A stretch of 64,000 nucleotides of DNA, taken from contig JAULSN010000002.1 in NCBI GenBank assembly GCA_033439765.1, positions 124,001-188,000 on the forward strand, read 5' to 3'. Shown here one piece after another: positions 31,638-42,851 of the stretch. Source of the DNA: Lasiosphaeria ovina. Taxonomy: Eukaryota > Ascomycota > Sordariomycetes > Sordariales > Lasiosphaeriaceae. Made by a program: the position numbers and the translations under genes. The notes under the pieces are model-generated. The model saw only the letters and a list, made by a program, of their open reading frames with translations, ran no database searches and was not told where the DNA came from. Each line of letters begins with the position of its first letter. The first letter of the stretch is position 1.

Positions 31638-32764
31638 TCAGTCACGGCCTGGGGCTATGCCAAAGAGCATTTTGGGCCCCCAATCGCTGCGAAGCCTAGT
31701 AGGAACCCTGGCCCCGATCTCGTCCCGCGTCAGGCACGTCCTGGTTCCGTCCTCGTCGACATGCACATCAATGCAGTCCTCGTCGTCATCTGCCGCTCCT
31801 CCTCCTTCTTCTCCTTCGTGCTCGAGGGCATACTTGCGCCAGGCTAGTCGCGATGCCTCTTCCTGTTCCGCAAGCGTGGCTTCCCGCCGGCGAATCGCGG
31901 ACGCCTTCTTGGCCGACAGCAGCCAGTACGCCTCCTTCATGCTGGAAGAGCGTGTCCGCAGACGGCACAAAGTACGCCACGACAACCGGGGTGGCGGCGG
32001 GAACAACCACTCTGCTGTCGGTGTGAGGCGGCGCGTCCCTGTTGCATCCTCCGGAGTCTGCCCTCCATCCCAGGGTCACCCACGCTGCCGTCGTGTCGGA
32101 CCCCCCACGTCTCGTCTTGGGCTTCTTTTTCTTCTGGGCCGACAAGGAAGCTACTTTCTGCCCCAGCAGACCCAAGGACGACTCGATGGTCTCGGCGCGC
32201 ACTACACTTTCGGCCACACCGGCCCGGGCCGTCTCCAGGACGCGCTGCAGCTGAGCCATGTCGCCGGCGGCGCGTCGCGTCGCCGCTCCACCACCTGTGG
32301 AAATCGAAGCCGCCGGTCCACTGCCTCGCAAGGCGGTCGCGCGATTCGTCCCCGCCACTTGAGGCCGCCTGGGAGCGTGGATCCTGCCGGACGATGCTGG
32401 ATATCAGGGCTATGGATTCCGCTGCGGTGGTCCTGGCATGGGCTTGGATGGTGTGTAGCCGGCGAGTCATGTTGGCAGCAAGGGGCAAGAGTTTGGGAAA
32501 TGATGGGTCAGCAATAGCGAGCAGGCGCAGCGCCGTCTTGTTATTGAAGGTGTGGTTGAAACCGTCCAAGCCAACGCCGCTATTCTCTAGCGGGGTGGAT
32601 TCATACGGCTGGTTCTCGTGCCTGCCAGTCGTCGTCTCCTCCATGTTACCCGGAAAGCGGCTAGCGTTGTATCCAGCCAAATATAGTTCCCAGATCGGTT
32701 GCCTGAGCCATCTTCGGGCGAAGTGGGAGAGGAGACCGGCTTACTCGGAATCAAAGTGATCCAT
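31638..32764 (-). CDS. Hypothetical coiled-coil protein, four exons
   Basis: Exons complement(32745-32764, 32359-32702, 32084-32294, 31638-31941) join in consistent phase to 292 residues starting MDHFDSEQPIWELYLAGYNA. Introns are 42 bp (GTAAGC...CTCAG), 64 bp (weak donor GTGGCG, acceptor TTCCACAG) and 142 bp (GTGGGT...CTTCCAG). The middle is helical (TALRLLAIADPSFPKLLPLA; MAQLQRVLETARAGVAESVV; SSLGLLGQKVASLSAQKKKK). The C-terminus has an Arg/Ala/Glu helix (KKASAIRRREATLAEQEEAS) and an acidic patch. The start lies only 27 bp after the stop of the upstream gene on the same strand. No family is recognised. Confidence 0.5.
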
Positions 32765-32791
32765 GCTGTTGTCGGCGTCATGGCATGCTGC

Positions 32792-33586
32792 TCACAAAGT
32801 CTCCCGAGCAGTAGCGCCGCCGGCGTTTGGCGTGCTCGCCAAGATAAGTAACAGCTGAGCGCACAGCTCTGAAATGGTTATGCGTAGGTTGCGGAACGCG
32901 GCGTAGATATTGTTATGGTCGCTGTGGCTCGTGCTGCTGCTGTGAGGGCTTTCGTCGTCGGGCATTCGGGGTTCTATCACCTCGGACCATAGCCCAAGCA
33001 CTTCCCAGACTCGGTCCCAAAGCTCAAGTGGCCGAGTCTCGACGGCCTGCGGCCAGAGTAACTGGCTGAGGCCGTCGTTGCTGTTGCTGCCAGACTGGTT
33101 CAGATAGCTGCCTCGGAATGCAGAGACGCCATCGCGACTTATATGAAGCGATAGAGCGTCTAGGGTGAACAGCCATGAGGAGTGGAAAACGAGTTCGACT
33201 GGCTGGGTGTGTGGTGGTCGAGAGCTGGGCTTTAGCTTTTTGCTGTGGGTGTGGCCGGAGGGGAGGCAGACGTGGAAGTGCACGAGGCTGAATGGGTCCT
33301 CGTAGTACGACAGAGGCTCGTCTGCAGTGCTAGTCTCATTGCCGATCCAGACGAGCTCGCCGTCCGTTTCGCCCCTTTCTCTTTCTCTTTCCGAGCTAGT
33401 TAAGATATCGGCAGCAGGCGCGTGTGCACGAGACTTGTTGGCACCCTTCTTCGCCTTCGGGGCGGCTCCTACTTGGCTGCCATGGTAAAGTACGAGCCAT
33501 AAAACGAGCGCTACAAGGGCCAGGGCCTGTAGTCCGACGATGATGGGCGATAATTTTGCCGGTCCGGACCCCGAAGATGCTAACAT
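32792..33586 (-). CDS. Hypothetical N-terminally membrane-anchored protein
   Basis: The frame from ATG 33586 gives 264 residues; the extension up to 33640 adds no useful sequence. Residues 10-34 form one strong transmembrane helix (LSPIIVGLQALALVALVLWL) directly followed by a Lys-rich segment, suggesting a signal anchor. The soluble part has VELVFHSSWLFTLDALSLHI and RPLELWDRVWEVLGLWSEVI and a Ser/His-rich linker near the end. No known domain is recognised. It is head-to-tail and almost touching with the next gene, so the two may be co-regulated or one gene. Confidence 0.5.
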   Translation of the reverse strand: MLASSGSGPAKLSPIIVGLQALALVALVLWLVLYHGSQVGAAPKAKKGANKSRAHAPAADILTSSERERERGETDGELVWIGNETSTADEPLSYYEDPFSLVHFHVCLPSGHTHSKKLKPSSRPPHTQPVELVFHSSWLFTLDALSLHISRDGVSAFRGSYLNQSGSNSNDGLSQLLWPQAVETRPLELWDRVWEVLGLWSEVIEPRMPDDESPHSSSTSHSDHNNIYAAFRNLRITISELCAQLLLILASTPNAGGATARETL

Positions 33587-34796
33587 GACGTCCAAGGTAC
33601 CCAAGGTAATGTAGGTAAGGGAATTAATTACCTTAGGCAAGGTAGGTAGTTAACTGCAGTCGTTGTTGAGCTAGGAGTAATTAACCATTTGCCATTCATT
33701 CGTGAGATTGTGTGGGCTCAAAAAGAAAACACACACGCAAACCGTGAAGGACGGGAGAGTTCTGGAAAATAAGGCAGCTCTTCAAGTTGCTTTGTTCTGG
33801 CGACGGGTGCCTTACAAAGAAAGGCAAATCGGGCGCCTGCTTCAGCAAGCAGCTGGCCCGGGTTAGGTAAAGCAACCCGCAGATTTCTGCGGGCCCTTGC
33901 GATCATGCCTATTAGGTGTCCAGGACCCACAGGAGAGGGAGGGAGCTCGCCCTAATCAAAGCTCATTAAATATCTATTGGAATAATGACCCAAGATGTCC
34001 GCTGCGTAATAATAGAGAACTTCAAGTTTGATTTCTGTACTTGGATGATGCATTTCTCGTCTCTTTTCGTGGGCTTCGCACTTTTGTCTCTCATTGTCCC
34101 GACACACTTTCCGAGCCTTTCCGTGGACCACTGAGCTGGGCTAGCGTCATTCATTCTCGCCCCTGCCTGCCTGCCTGCCTGCCTGCCTGGGCGAGAGGTG
34201 CAGTGCAGCTTGCGAGCCTACCTACCTTACCTTACTTTGGGCAACAACTTAACTCTATTCGCCTTGCGGCGTCGCTGAGAGAAGCTGAAGCGGCTTCTAG
34301 ATGCCGGGCAGACGGTCATGAGCCGCATGTTTTGGGTTAAGCACTTTTTCTCGCGGGCGACGTGCAGGAAATAGACGGGGTTTCAGCTAGTCAACCGTTG
34401 CCCGATCCGGCGCCTCTAGACTGATTCAGCCAAATCCAGACTTTGCTTGCATGAGCTCCCTGCAGCACACAGAAAACCGGCCTATACAGCTCGAGCTGTG
34501 CTCGAGCTAGCGTTCAATAGTCCTGAGCTGACCCCGCCATTGAAAACCACGACAACCACCTTCTCATGCATCTTTGTCCAATATCATCGATTCCCTGCTG
34601 CTCCGCGGGCAAGCAAGAGCCGGGAAGCTTCCTTTGCAAGTCACTTGGACAGAAACACCATGGCGGGAGAAATGCCCACAGAATCTATAAGTACTTGACT
34701 TTTGACACTTGCAATTCCTCTTCCCTCTGGCGAACGAATTATCATAACTACCTACTAACCAAGATCGCCAGTGCACCACTTCACCCTTCACATACC
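33587..34796. promoter_or_regulatory. Intergenic region between divergent genes
   Basis: This 1.2 kb separates the minus-strand unknown gene and the plus-strand decarboxylase. It holds (CCTG)n at 34163-34188, a short ACCTACCTTACCTTA run at 34217-34235, and a CT/CA-rich leader before the ATG at 34797. No gene is supported. Confidence 0.4.
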
Positions 34797-37700
34797 ATGG
34801 CCGAGACCAACGCAGACGTGCTTGCCCATGCCAAGGTTAGCTCGTGGTTCTTGGGCCCTCGGGCCGAGAACTTCTCGGTGTTGAAAGAGCTGTTCAACCA
34901 CGTCTTGGATGACCAGGCACGAGCCCGCAAGAAGATCTACACGGACGATCCCGAATTCATCACCAATGACATGAAGAATCTGAGCACGTACAAGGAGGGC
35001 CTCGCAACTCTCGATTTCCACCTCAAGGAACTTTCCGACAACCTGTCGGCCACCTCGGTTCCCTTTTGGTCGCCTCGGTACAATGGCCACATGAACATGG
35101 ATACCGCCATCCCCGGCATCATTGGCTGTGAGTCTTGCCTGTCGCTGCCTGTTTGCCTACGTTGCCTAGAGCTGACTTGCCTCCCCAAAGATATGTCTGC
35201 CATGATGTACAACCCAAACAACGTGGCAACCGAGGCCAGCCCCTACACCACCAAACTGGAGAGAGAGGTGGGCGTGGATCTCTGCAAGATGTTGGGCTAC
35301 AACGTCTACGAAAACCTCGGGCCCCCGATTGCCTGGGGACATATTACCTGCGTATGTTGACAGTTTCCTTCCTTTTTCAAATCACAGGGCTGGCCTCGCT
35401 AATCATTTCGTGCTTTTCCTTGTAGGGCGGATCTGTTGCCAACCTCGAAGCCATCTGGGCGAGTAAGTCCTCCATCTTCTCTTCTATCTGCCGAATGCCT
35501 CTCTTCACTACTCTAACCGTTTGATTCACAGTCCGCAACCTCAAGTTCTACCCCCTGTCTCTCAAGCTTGCAATGGAGGAAGGCGCTCCGCTCCATTTCC
35601 TCGCCCACGCAACCCCTGCATTCGAGGTGCTCACTTGCAGAGGCACGACAGAGAAGTTCCGAGGAGAGAAGAAGAAATTTACCGACCTGTCAACCTGGGA
35701 GCTGCTGAACTTGACGCCAGATACCGTGCTCGACATCCCAACCAGGCTGGACAAGGAATACTCCATTTCTCCCGCGTTCCTGCAGAGCGCCCTCCGTGAC
35801 TATCTCGCTCAAACTGTTGGAAAGGACTATCTGGAGAAGAAGTTCAACATCAAGCCCGGCAAATTCTTTCTCAGTGCCACCAAGCACTACTCGTGGCCCA
35901 AGGGAGGAGGTAAGATTCTCCCCAATTCAGCCGACATGTCCCCATCTTGTGACTAATATCGCATTTAAGCCATCACGGGCATCGGATCGGCCAACTTTGT
36001 CGACGTTGCAGTCGACGAGGACGCTCGCATGAACATAGAGGACTTTGAAGCCCACCTGGACGAGTGCATCGCGGGAGAAGACGAAGGCAGATACACCCCA
36101 GTCTTTGGAGCCGTTGCCATCATTGGTTCCACGGAGCACGGCGCCTGCGATCCACTCGAAGACATGCTCAAAGTCCGCACACGCTTCCAGGAACGGGGCT
36201 TGTCCTTTGCCATCCACAGCGATGCTGCGTGGGGCGGCTACTTTGCTTCCTTCGTGGGCGATATTGACAAGTTCATTCCCAGCAAGCCGCTGTATCTTGT
36301 TCCAGCCATGACGCTTTCTCCTCACACCGACGCCCAGCTGAGCGTGCTCGGTCTGTCCGACAGCATCACCATCGACCCTCACAAGTATGTTACACCCACA
36401 CGATTGCGCCGAGAGACTTGCTCACCATCATTCCTAATTAGATCAGGCTACATCAACTATCCATCCGGCGGCCTCTGCTACCGCGACGGGCGCATGAGGT
36501 ACCTCGTTACCTGGACCAGCCCTATCGTTTTCCACGAAGGCGACGCCCTCGAGAGCATGGGTGTCTACGGCGTCGAGGGAAGCAAGCCTGGCGCCTCTGC
36601 AGCGGCCACCTGGTTGACTCACAAAACCATCGGCTTCCAGGAGAACGGCTATAAGAGACTGCTGGGCGAGGCTGTCTTCACTTGCACCAAGGTTCGTCAA
36701 CCCTCTTCCCGAGATTGTTGGCGTAAAAAAAAAAAAACGACTAAACAGACTACCAGCTCTACTGCTACTGGGCCACCATGACCAGAGACGAGGATGACTT
36801 CCTGGTCGTCCCGCTCATTCAGCTGCCTAGCGAGAGGCGGCCAGCAAAGGGCATTGAACCTGCCGACCCCGAGGACTCAGAGGACCGAAAGAAGCGCATT
36901 GAGGCTGAGAAGGAGCGCATCCGGGAGAAGATTCTCGGCGCGAGCACCGAGGATCTTGTCAAGGACAAAGAGTCGTGGGCCTTTCTGGCAAAGCTCGGCG
37001 GCGATCTGATGATCAACGCCTTTGCTTGCAACTTCAAGGTCGACGGGAAGCCAAACACGGACGTGGTAAGTGCATGCTCGGCTCGGGGCTTTGCTCAGTC
37101 TCAGTCTGGTACTTAAAAAATGAAGTGAAGACGACCGGGATGCTGACAGCCGGACCCAGGGCGAGGCCAACTACCTCAACCAGCGCCTCTTCCAGCGCCT
37201 GTCCATCTCGGCCATGCGAGACCTCAAGGACAAGAACCCCCCGATAATCCTCACCTCATCTGTCTTCGGCGAGAAGGCCTACGGCAAGTGTCTGTCGACA
37301 TACAAGACGCGCCTGCAGCTCGACGACGGCGTCTCGCCCGCGCACGGCGACCTACGCTTCCTCGTCAACGTGACCATGAGCCCGTGGCCGGCTGACTCGG
37401 ACTTCCTTGGCGGGCTCGTGCAATCATTCCGTGACATCGCCGAGGAAGAAGTGCAGCGGTGCGTCAGGCGCAACCGCCTCACGGCCGACGTCCACGGCTT
37501 CATCATGCAGGGCGGATTGACGGATGACGACGAGGACGCGCCCATCTACCTCACGCACATGCCCATGTTCCACAAGGCCAACCATCGCTGGCAGGTGATC
37601 GTCAAGGCCACGTTCCCACCCGAGGTGCGCGCACTGTACCGGGACCTCCGCGCCAAGAACCCAGACAAGTTCTACACGGCAGCCAACACCGCGCCCGAGT

Positions 37701-38337
37701 TCCTCGACAAGCTGCTCTCCGACGCCGCCGGCACCGAGTGGCGCATGGACGAGGGCGTGCCCATGGACGGCGCCGAGCCGCTCGCCAGGTTCATGCTCAG
37801 CAGCGTGCAGGTCATCGTTAAGGAGTCCATGTCGTTCAGCGGCCTCGACCAGACGTACCCGGACAGGATGCCGTTCTACCTGTACGGCAGCCGCGCCGAG
37901 ATACATATTGATCATGTTCTCAAGACGGCGCCCAACGCCTTCATCAACTCCGATAGGGTCGGGCTGGACGTGACGCCCGAGCTGACCGACGAGCAGCTCG
38001 GCAAGGGCGTGATCGCCGTGCTGGACACTGTAGTTGAGAAGAGCCTGCAGCCTTTGTAAGGATTTCCCACCCCCTTCTTCTTCTTCCCGCTGGCGATTTG
38101 GACAGACAGCTAACACAAAACGCGCTCAGAACTCTCAAGGGAAAAGAACAGGAAGTCATCCTCGACTCGCCTGGCCTGTCTCTAGTGAAAGGGAAGGAGC
38201 ACAGGGTCTCGATATACGAGAGCTATGAGGACTTCAAGAGTGGCAATGCGAAGCTTGCCTCGGGAACTATCACATTGCAGGAAAATGTCTTTGCCGACTG
38301 GGCGATGACTAACATGGACGGCGCCGACGCCCATTAG
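34797..38337 (+). CDS. PLP-dependent group II decarboxylase, nine exons
   Basis: Exons: 34797-35127, 35191-35351, 35426-35462, 35532-35909, 35970-36384, 36442-36691, 36757-37065, 37160-38055, 38130-38337; all introns are GT-AG and phases agree, giving 994 residues. The aromatic/glutamate decarboxylase fold is clear: FWSPRYNGHMNMDTAIPGII, the cofactor-Asp motif FAIHSDAAWGGYFASF (about residue 385), and DSITIDPHK, in which K441 forms the Schiff base. A long C-terminal extension of about 400 residues beyond the usual decarboxylase is typical of a fungal subgroup. Substrate cannot be set from motifs; tyrosine- or glutamate-type is possible. A 13-A run lies in intron 6. Confidence 0.88.
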
Positions 38338-38645
38338 GACTCTAGTCGAGAGGTATAGCTTGGTTATTTTGAGAGATGGATAACATAGGTGCTTCAGCTG
38401 AGTGAATCTTGTATGTTTCCCCCTGCGATTCCTCTTTCCTTGTTATTAGACCGATCCAGATACCTGCCCCAGTGTATGGTTAAATGTCTGCATAGTCTCT
38501 ATAAGAGTCTATTCAAATTGCCTAAAGGACTCTAAGTACTAATTACTACTTACTTAATTATGTAAACATCATAATGAATTTAACACTATGGAAGTTTGCT
38601 ACTTCAAAGAGTCAATAGACATGGTGAGCAACAGACCGGCCGTGT

Positions 38646-39880
38646 GTGGCAATTTCCAAGCTTGATATTACAAGCGGCAACAGTGGTCTCCCGACATGGT
38701 TAGACACAGAATCCCCAAATCCCGACGGCCGGTCATTGCCTTATATTGTGCAGCAGTGCGTCGAAGCGTTGCCTACCTTCCGTGCAGTCCAGCTGCTCAG
38801 GAAGATCGACGAGAAATACCGACAGAACTACACCGGCGACAAGCCTTTCACATGGGGGTTGGCCCAGACGAATTCGACAACGGGGCAATTGGAGACAAGA
38901 ACCGTCCGCTTCATACCCTTGCGGTCTCTAATGGCACCCCGGATTGTTTTGCGGTTCTCGTCAGATACGGAGCGCAGATACATCATCGTAACTCTCATGG
39001 ATTCTTCCCACTCCAGCTCGCCATTCACTACGGAAATACAGGCCTTGTCAACGCAATGCTGGAGCCTCTCGAAGACATTGCCAACACTCCGGGGCACATG
39101 ACGGTCGCTCAGTTGCAACAGGCGTGCGGCACCACATCCGACTTTACTTGGGACAAAGAACTTGAGCCGCTCAGACACTTCAACTTCCTCGCCAGCCTGA
39201 TTATAAATCGATCGCTTTCCCAGGGCTCCATTGGTCCATTCAAGCAATGGGCAGAGGCAAGTGATGGCATCACTCAGTCCTTCATCAACGAAGCCTCGGT
39301 ATGGGGTAATACCGAGACACCCCTCCTTTTGGCAGTCGATGGGCTGTGCATTTCTGCCGGCGCTATGCGACCATTCAGTCGGCAGCCTATCCTCATGCAT
39401 CTGCTGTCCACCAGTGATGTTGCCCTTGACGCCCAAGACAACCGCGGTAGGACTCCTCTTCACGTGGCGGTCTGGCTCGGCAAGTTCTGGGAGGCTCAGC
39501 GGCTGGTAGAGCGGGGCGCCAGGCTTGACATCGACTGTCCAGAGCTCGGAGCCCCTCTGAACTGTGCGTTTAGTGAACCTCCCTACTATTTTAAATTCAT
39601 GGGTAATGGCCCGACCAAGGCTATGGTGACATCCTTCATCGAAGGCCGCAACACCTGCACCCGGTACCTGAGGACGTCAAAGAGAGCCTGATCGCGTTGC
39701 GAGCTGAATATGGGGGCAAACACGAACTTGTACCTACCGTATCCGTCTTTCCGCAACGGGGGAGGTGGCGCTAAAGAGAGACACGATGCTACCTGTAAAT
39801 GCGGAATGTATGGGTGCAACGTTGATCTTCCGATTGCGAGAGAAATTCAGGAAAAGCTCAAGCGACTCGGGTTAGTTTAA
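38646..39880 (+). pseudogene. Ankyrin-repeat gene broken by frameshifts
   Basis: Coding character moves between frames. LPYIVQQCVEALPTFRAVQL and KIDEKYRQNYTGDKPFTWGL are in one frame (38646-38900). DKNRPLHTLAVSNGTPDCFA then VLVRYGAQIHHRNSHGFFPL and later NRGRTPLHVAVWLGKFWEAQ are in the next (to 39690), both clear ankyrin repeats. After the stop at 39691 a third frame reads PEDVKESLIALRAEYGGKHE. At least two frameshifts are needed, near 38900 and 39650, and neither fits an intron. It is a decayed ankyrin protein. Confidence 0.6.
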
Positions 39881-40269
39881 GGTAATTATTATAACAGTAG
39901 TCTGTTGACCGTTGAACACGTGTAGGCTCACAATTATTGCCTTGATTGCTTGCTGGCTGGCTTAATCTTAGGGGCTCCTGTCGGAAAGAAAGGGGCTCTG
40001 GGAAGTGCTAGAACTGTGGATTTGTGAGAAGTGGCCACAGCCGCGTAAACTACGCGCAATGGTTTGCCACTATTTAAAACGATAAATAGGGGCTCGCTGG
40101 CGCACACACAAAAGCGATACAATCAAGCGATTGCAACCCCTTCAAATCAATCACATCTAAGAGTGCAGTGTTTCTGACAGCTATTCCTAGAGATGGTGTT
40201 TTGTGAGACGAATCACTTTGTAGGACAGCATTCGGTACCAGTACAGCTTCTAAGATAGTCTATCATACA

Positions 40270-40395
40270 CTTTAAGCTAGGATATTATATACCGGTATAT
40301 TCGATGCTAGTAGATGTAGATTACATACTAGACCTAGTATGCTCTGGGCTAGTATATTATGTACTATGCTATATCATGTACTGGCATACTATATA
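40270..40395. repeat. AT-rich palindromic tract
   Basis: Dense overlapping TATATAC, CTAGTAT and ATACCGGTAT motifs give a TA-rich, self-complementary stretch, unlike the GC-rich flanks. It resembles a decayed repeat. Confidence 0.5.
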
Positions 40396-40819
40396 CGGCG
40401 TCGTCGACGACAGCGCCCCCGCGCCCATTCGGAGCAGGAACGCGAGGAGTCCCCCCCTCGCCCGGCCAGGAGCCGCTTGCCTGCCAATTCTCCCATGTCC
40501 CCAATCGCATGGAGGGCTCGGCTCGTTTTCTCCGCAACGGCACGGATGCCCTGGATGGCATGCCGTATCCCCGGCAGCTGCGTAACCGCCTCGCCTCCCG
40601 CGACCAAGCCGCGACGACACCGCTGTTGGCGACGTGCTTTCCAATGCGCCCGGCGGTCCCGACCACCGCAGCGCCGACCCGCGTCCGCGCTGCTGCAGCA
40701 AAAACGGGAACCGCGGCCCCCGCCGTGAGAAGCGTAACGGCGCCACCAATGGCTCCTCCGACCACAGCCCCGCTCTTGGCTTCGTTCGCGATCCGGCTGA
40801 TCGTCCAGCCCCTCGCCAT
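40364..40819 (-). CDS. Possible small glycine-zipper membrane protein
   Basis: From ATG 40819 the frame reads MARGWTISRIANEAKSGAVV, GGAIGGAVTLLTAGAAVPVF, then AAAARTRVGAAVVGTAGRIG, a Gly/Ala-rich hydrophobic stretch like ISG12/6-16 or glycine-zipper proteins. The last 70 residues lose this character while another minus frame gains it (TQLPGIRHAIQGIRAVAEKT), suggesting an intron or frameshift near 40590. Low confidence. Confidence 0.3.
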   Translation of the reverse strand: MARGWTISRIANEAKSGAVVGGAIGGAVTLLTAGAAVPVFAAAARTRVGAAVVGTAGRIGKHVANSGVVAAWSREARRLRSCRGYGMPSRASVPLRRKRAEPSMRLGTWENWQASGSWPGEGGTPRVPAPNGRGGAVVDDAVYSMPVHDIA

Positions 40820-40957
40820 GCGCAACCTGTCGGGTGACCTCCCCCGCCGCTCCGCCCGCCGCGCCGCCAACACCTTTGACCTCCCGTGGCAGACGGCTAA
40901 CGAGGCCAAGCACGCGCTCGAGCGAGAGCGGCGCGGCCTGCGTGGCCTGTCACCACG

Positions 40958-41164
40958 ATGGCTGAGGACTCGAGCTTTTACTTTGGCCAGTCTGGCAATG
41001 CTTCGGAGCCCGTCGAGCTCACATTTGAGTATTACCTTGGCTATCGCGCGAGAATCGAGGCCGAGGTAAGGACAAATCAGCCACAGCTCACCCTAGCTCA
41101 GGACTATGAACGAAAGTGGAAATTTTGTGAGCCGAGATTCGTCTCATACAACCAGGCTGTTTAG
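40958..41164 (+). CDS. Very small hypothetical ORF
   Basis: The 68 codons start MAEDSSFYFGQSGNASEPVE and continue LTFEYYLGYRARIEAE, where a good splice donor (GTAAGG, 41066) occurs. No downstream exon could be assigned with confidence. It may be a first exon or a relic. Confidence 0.25.
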   Translation: MAEDSSFYFGQSGNASEPVELTFEYYLGYRARIEAEVRTNQPQLTLAQDYERKWKFCEPRFVSYNQAV

Positions 41165-41433
41165 GCAATCACGGTGAGCGTACATGTGGCTGTTTGTCGC
41201 AGAAGATGACTCTTCTTCGCATGTCGTCACGCGGAGAGAGAGCCAAACACATGATATTGTCCGTTCTCTATAAAAGACGATGCGCGCTTCAGAAGTTTGG
41301 ACTAATCTCAGCAGCCTTCTAAGCGTGATCATCATCCCATAAAACCAGAGTTTCCCTTTCCACTTTCCACTTTCCACTTTCATCTTTCATCTTTCCTCTT
41401 TCCCCACATCACACTCACTCGATTATCTCCACC

Positions 41434-42208
41434 ATGTGTGGAAAAGGCAAGTGCACCACGGCCAGGTGCGGACATGAGTGGGTTGACTGGCTCTGCTGCA
41501 TCAACGGCCGCGTAGAAGGAGACAGAAATTACAAATATGCCATGTTATGCAGGAGTCCAGACAGCCTCCTTCCGCTCCTGGGCTCGCGAGACCTGCCCTG
41601 CCCCAAATGCCGCCTACGCAGCAATGACTGCTTGTGGGAGTGTTGCGTGTGCCGGCACAAAAACATATGCACTCTTGCGGCCGGCGGCGGCATCGAGGGC
41701 CAGGGCCAGGGCCAGGGGGGGCCGGGCGGATCATCGGCAGATAATATGTTGCAGTTGAACAAAGGCATCGCCTGCGAGGGACCGGGATGCAAGGCCCAGA
41801 TGGCTGCGTTTGTCAGGGAGATGGTGGGGCGTGCTGACTTGCGCGCGGAGAGCCAGAGACTGGATCAGCGACAGGCGGGAGAACTATCGATATCGGGCCA
41901 AACTCCAGGATCTGGTGGTCTCGTCTTGATCAATACGATCGAGCCGCACATCTTGTGTCAAGACTGTGATTTGGAGTGTGATTTGAATTTTCCACGTAAG
42001 TGAGATTTTCCTATTCCCGCTCCCAACCTTCTCCGATTATCCATTTCCCTCGTTTCTTAGTTACTGATGTGTATGCTTGTCCGCAAAACCTCCAGCGAAT
42101 ATTTCAAGTTCAAGCTCGAAGAAAAAGGCAGCAAAACGAGAGAAACGAGAGAAACAAGGTGTCGTGGGCGACGAGCTCTTTCGGTCACCCACACGTAATG
42201 AGAAGTAA
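41434..42208 (+). CDS. Small Cys-rich protein with paired CxxC knuckles
   Basis: Two exons, 41434-41995 and 42096-42208 (100-bp intron, GTAAGT...CTCCAG, phase 1), give 224 residues. The N-terminal half carries MCGKGKCTTARCGHEWVDWL, CC, LPCPKCRLRSNDCLWECCVC and RHKN, consistent with one or two zinc-binding sites. A Gly/Gln-rich linker follows, then a second Cys group (ACEGPGC; LCQDCDLECDL). The second exon is a basic Lys/Arg/Glu tail (SSSSSKKKAAKREKREKQGV). There is no signal peptide, so it is likely intracellular. A TATA-like TATAAAAGACG lies at 41270. No family is recognised. Confidence 0.6.
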
Positions 42209-42851
42209 CAAAGGAAATTTATTTGAGGAAGAGAGTACATGAAACCGACTTTACCAGTGGTTGCTGCTGTGAGGTTGGGAGGATTATCTGGGTTGGTTTC
42301 TATGATGAAACGTGGATGCGTAAGGTCGTGACGATGTCAAAATCGTTCCGGTCGATGGGCATTGGAGCTCCAGGCATTCAAGCAGGATTGGAGTCAAGTT
42401 GGCACACGTTGTTTTTGGCCCCCCTTGGCGTTCTGCGTCAATTTGATCTCAGTTAATTACCGTCAAGGGTCCTTGTTCAGTTCGGGTACCTAGGTAGGTA
42501 GTCAAATCTACATTCGGCTTCGGCCAATTGTCCTTTACAAAAGAAATATCGACGGTTGACTTCCATTAGGTTGGAAAACCTGCCATGCTGAACAAATCCG
42601 CCAGACTCCAGTTAATGACGTGTTGGCTTGTGTTACAAAAGGCTCTCATTTGGTAACTCCACCTGTCTTTCCTGATAGATGGTTGATGTAGGCCGAGTTC
42701 CCTATGTAAGGAAGGTGGTTCCAAAAAAAGGAAAGAAAAAGAGAAAAACCCGGGCTAATTAGTGTCCGAATGAGCGGGGTTCTCTTGTTTTCCTTAAAAA
42801 ATACACCCCCTTGTTCCTAGGGGCCCACGGGTCCCCTCTTGTCATATAGCA
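42209..42851. other. Gene-free spacer
   Basis: Convergent intergenic DNA between the Cys-rich gene and the NACHT gene; no feature is supported. Confidence 0.4.
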
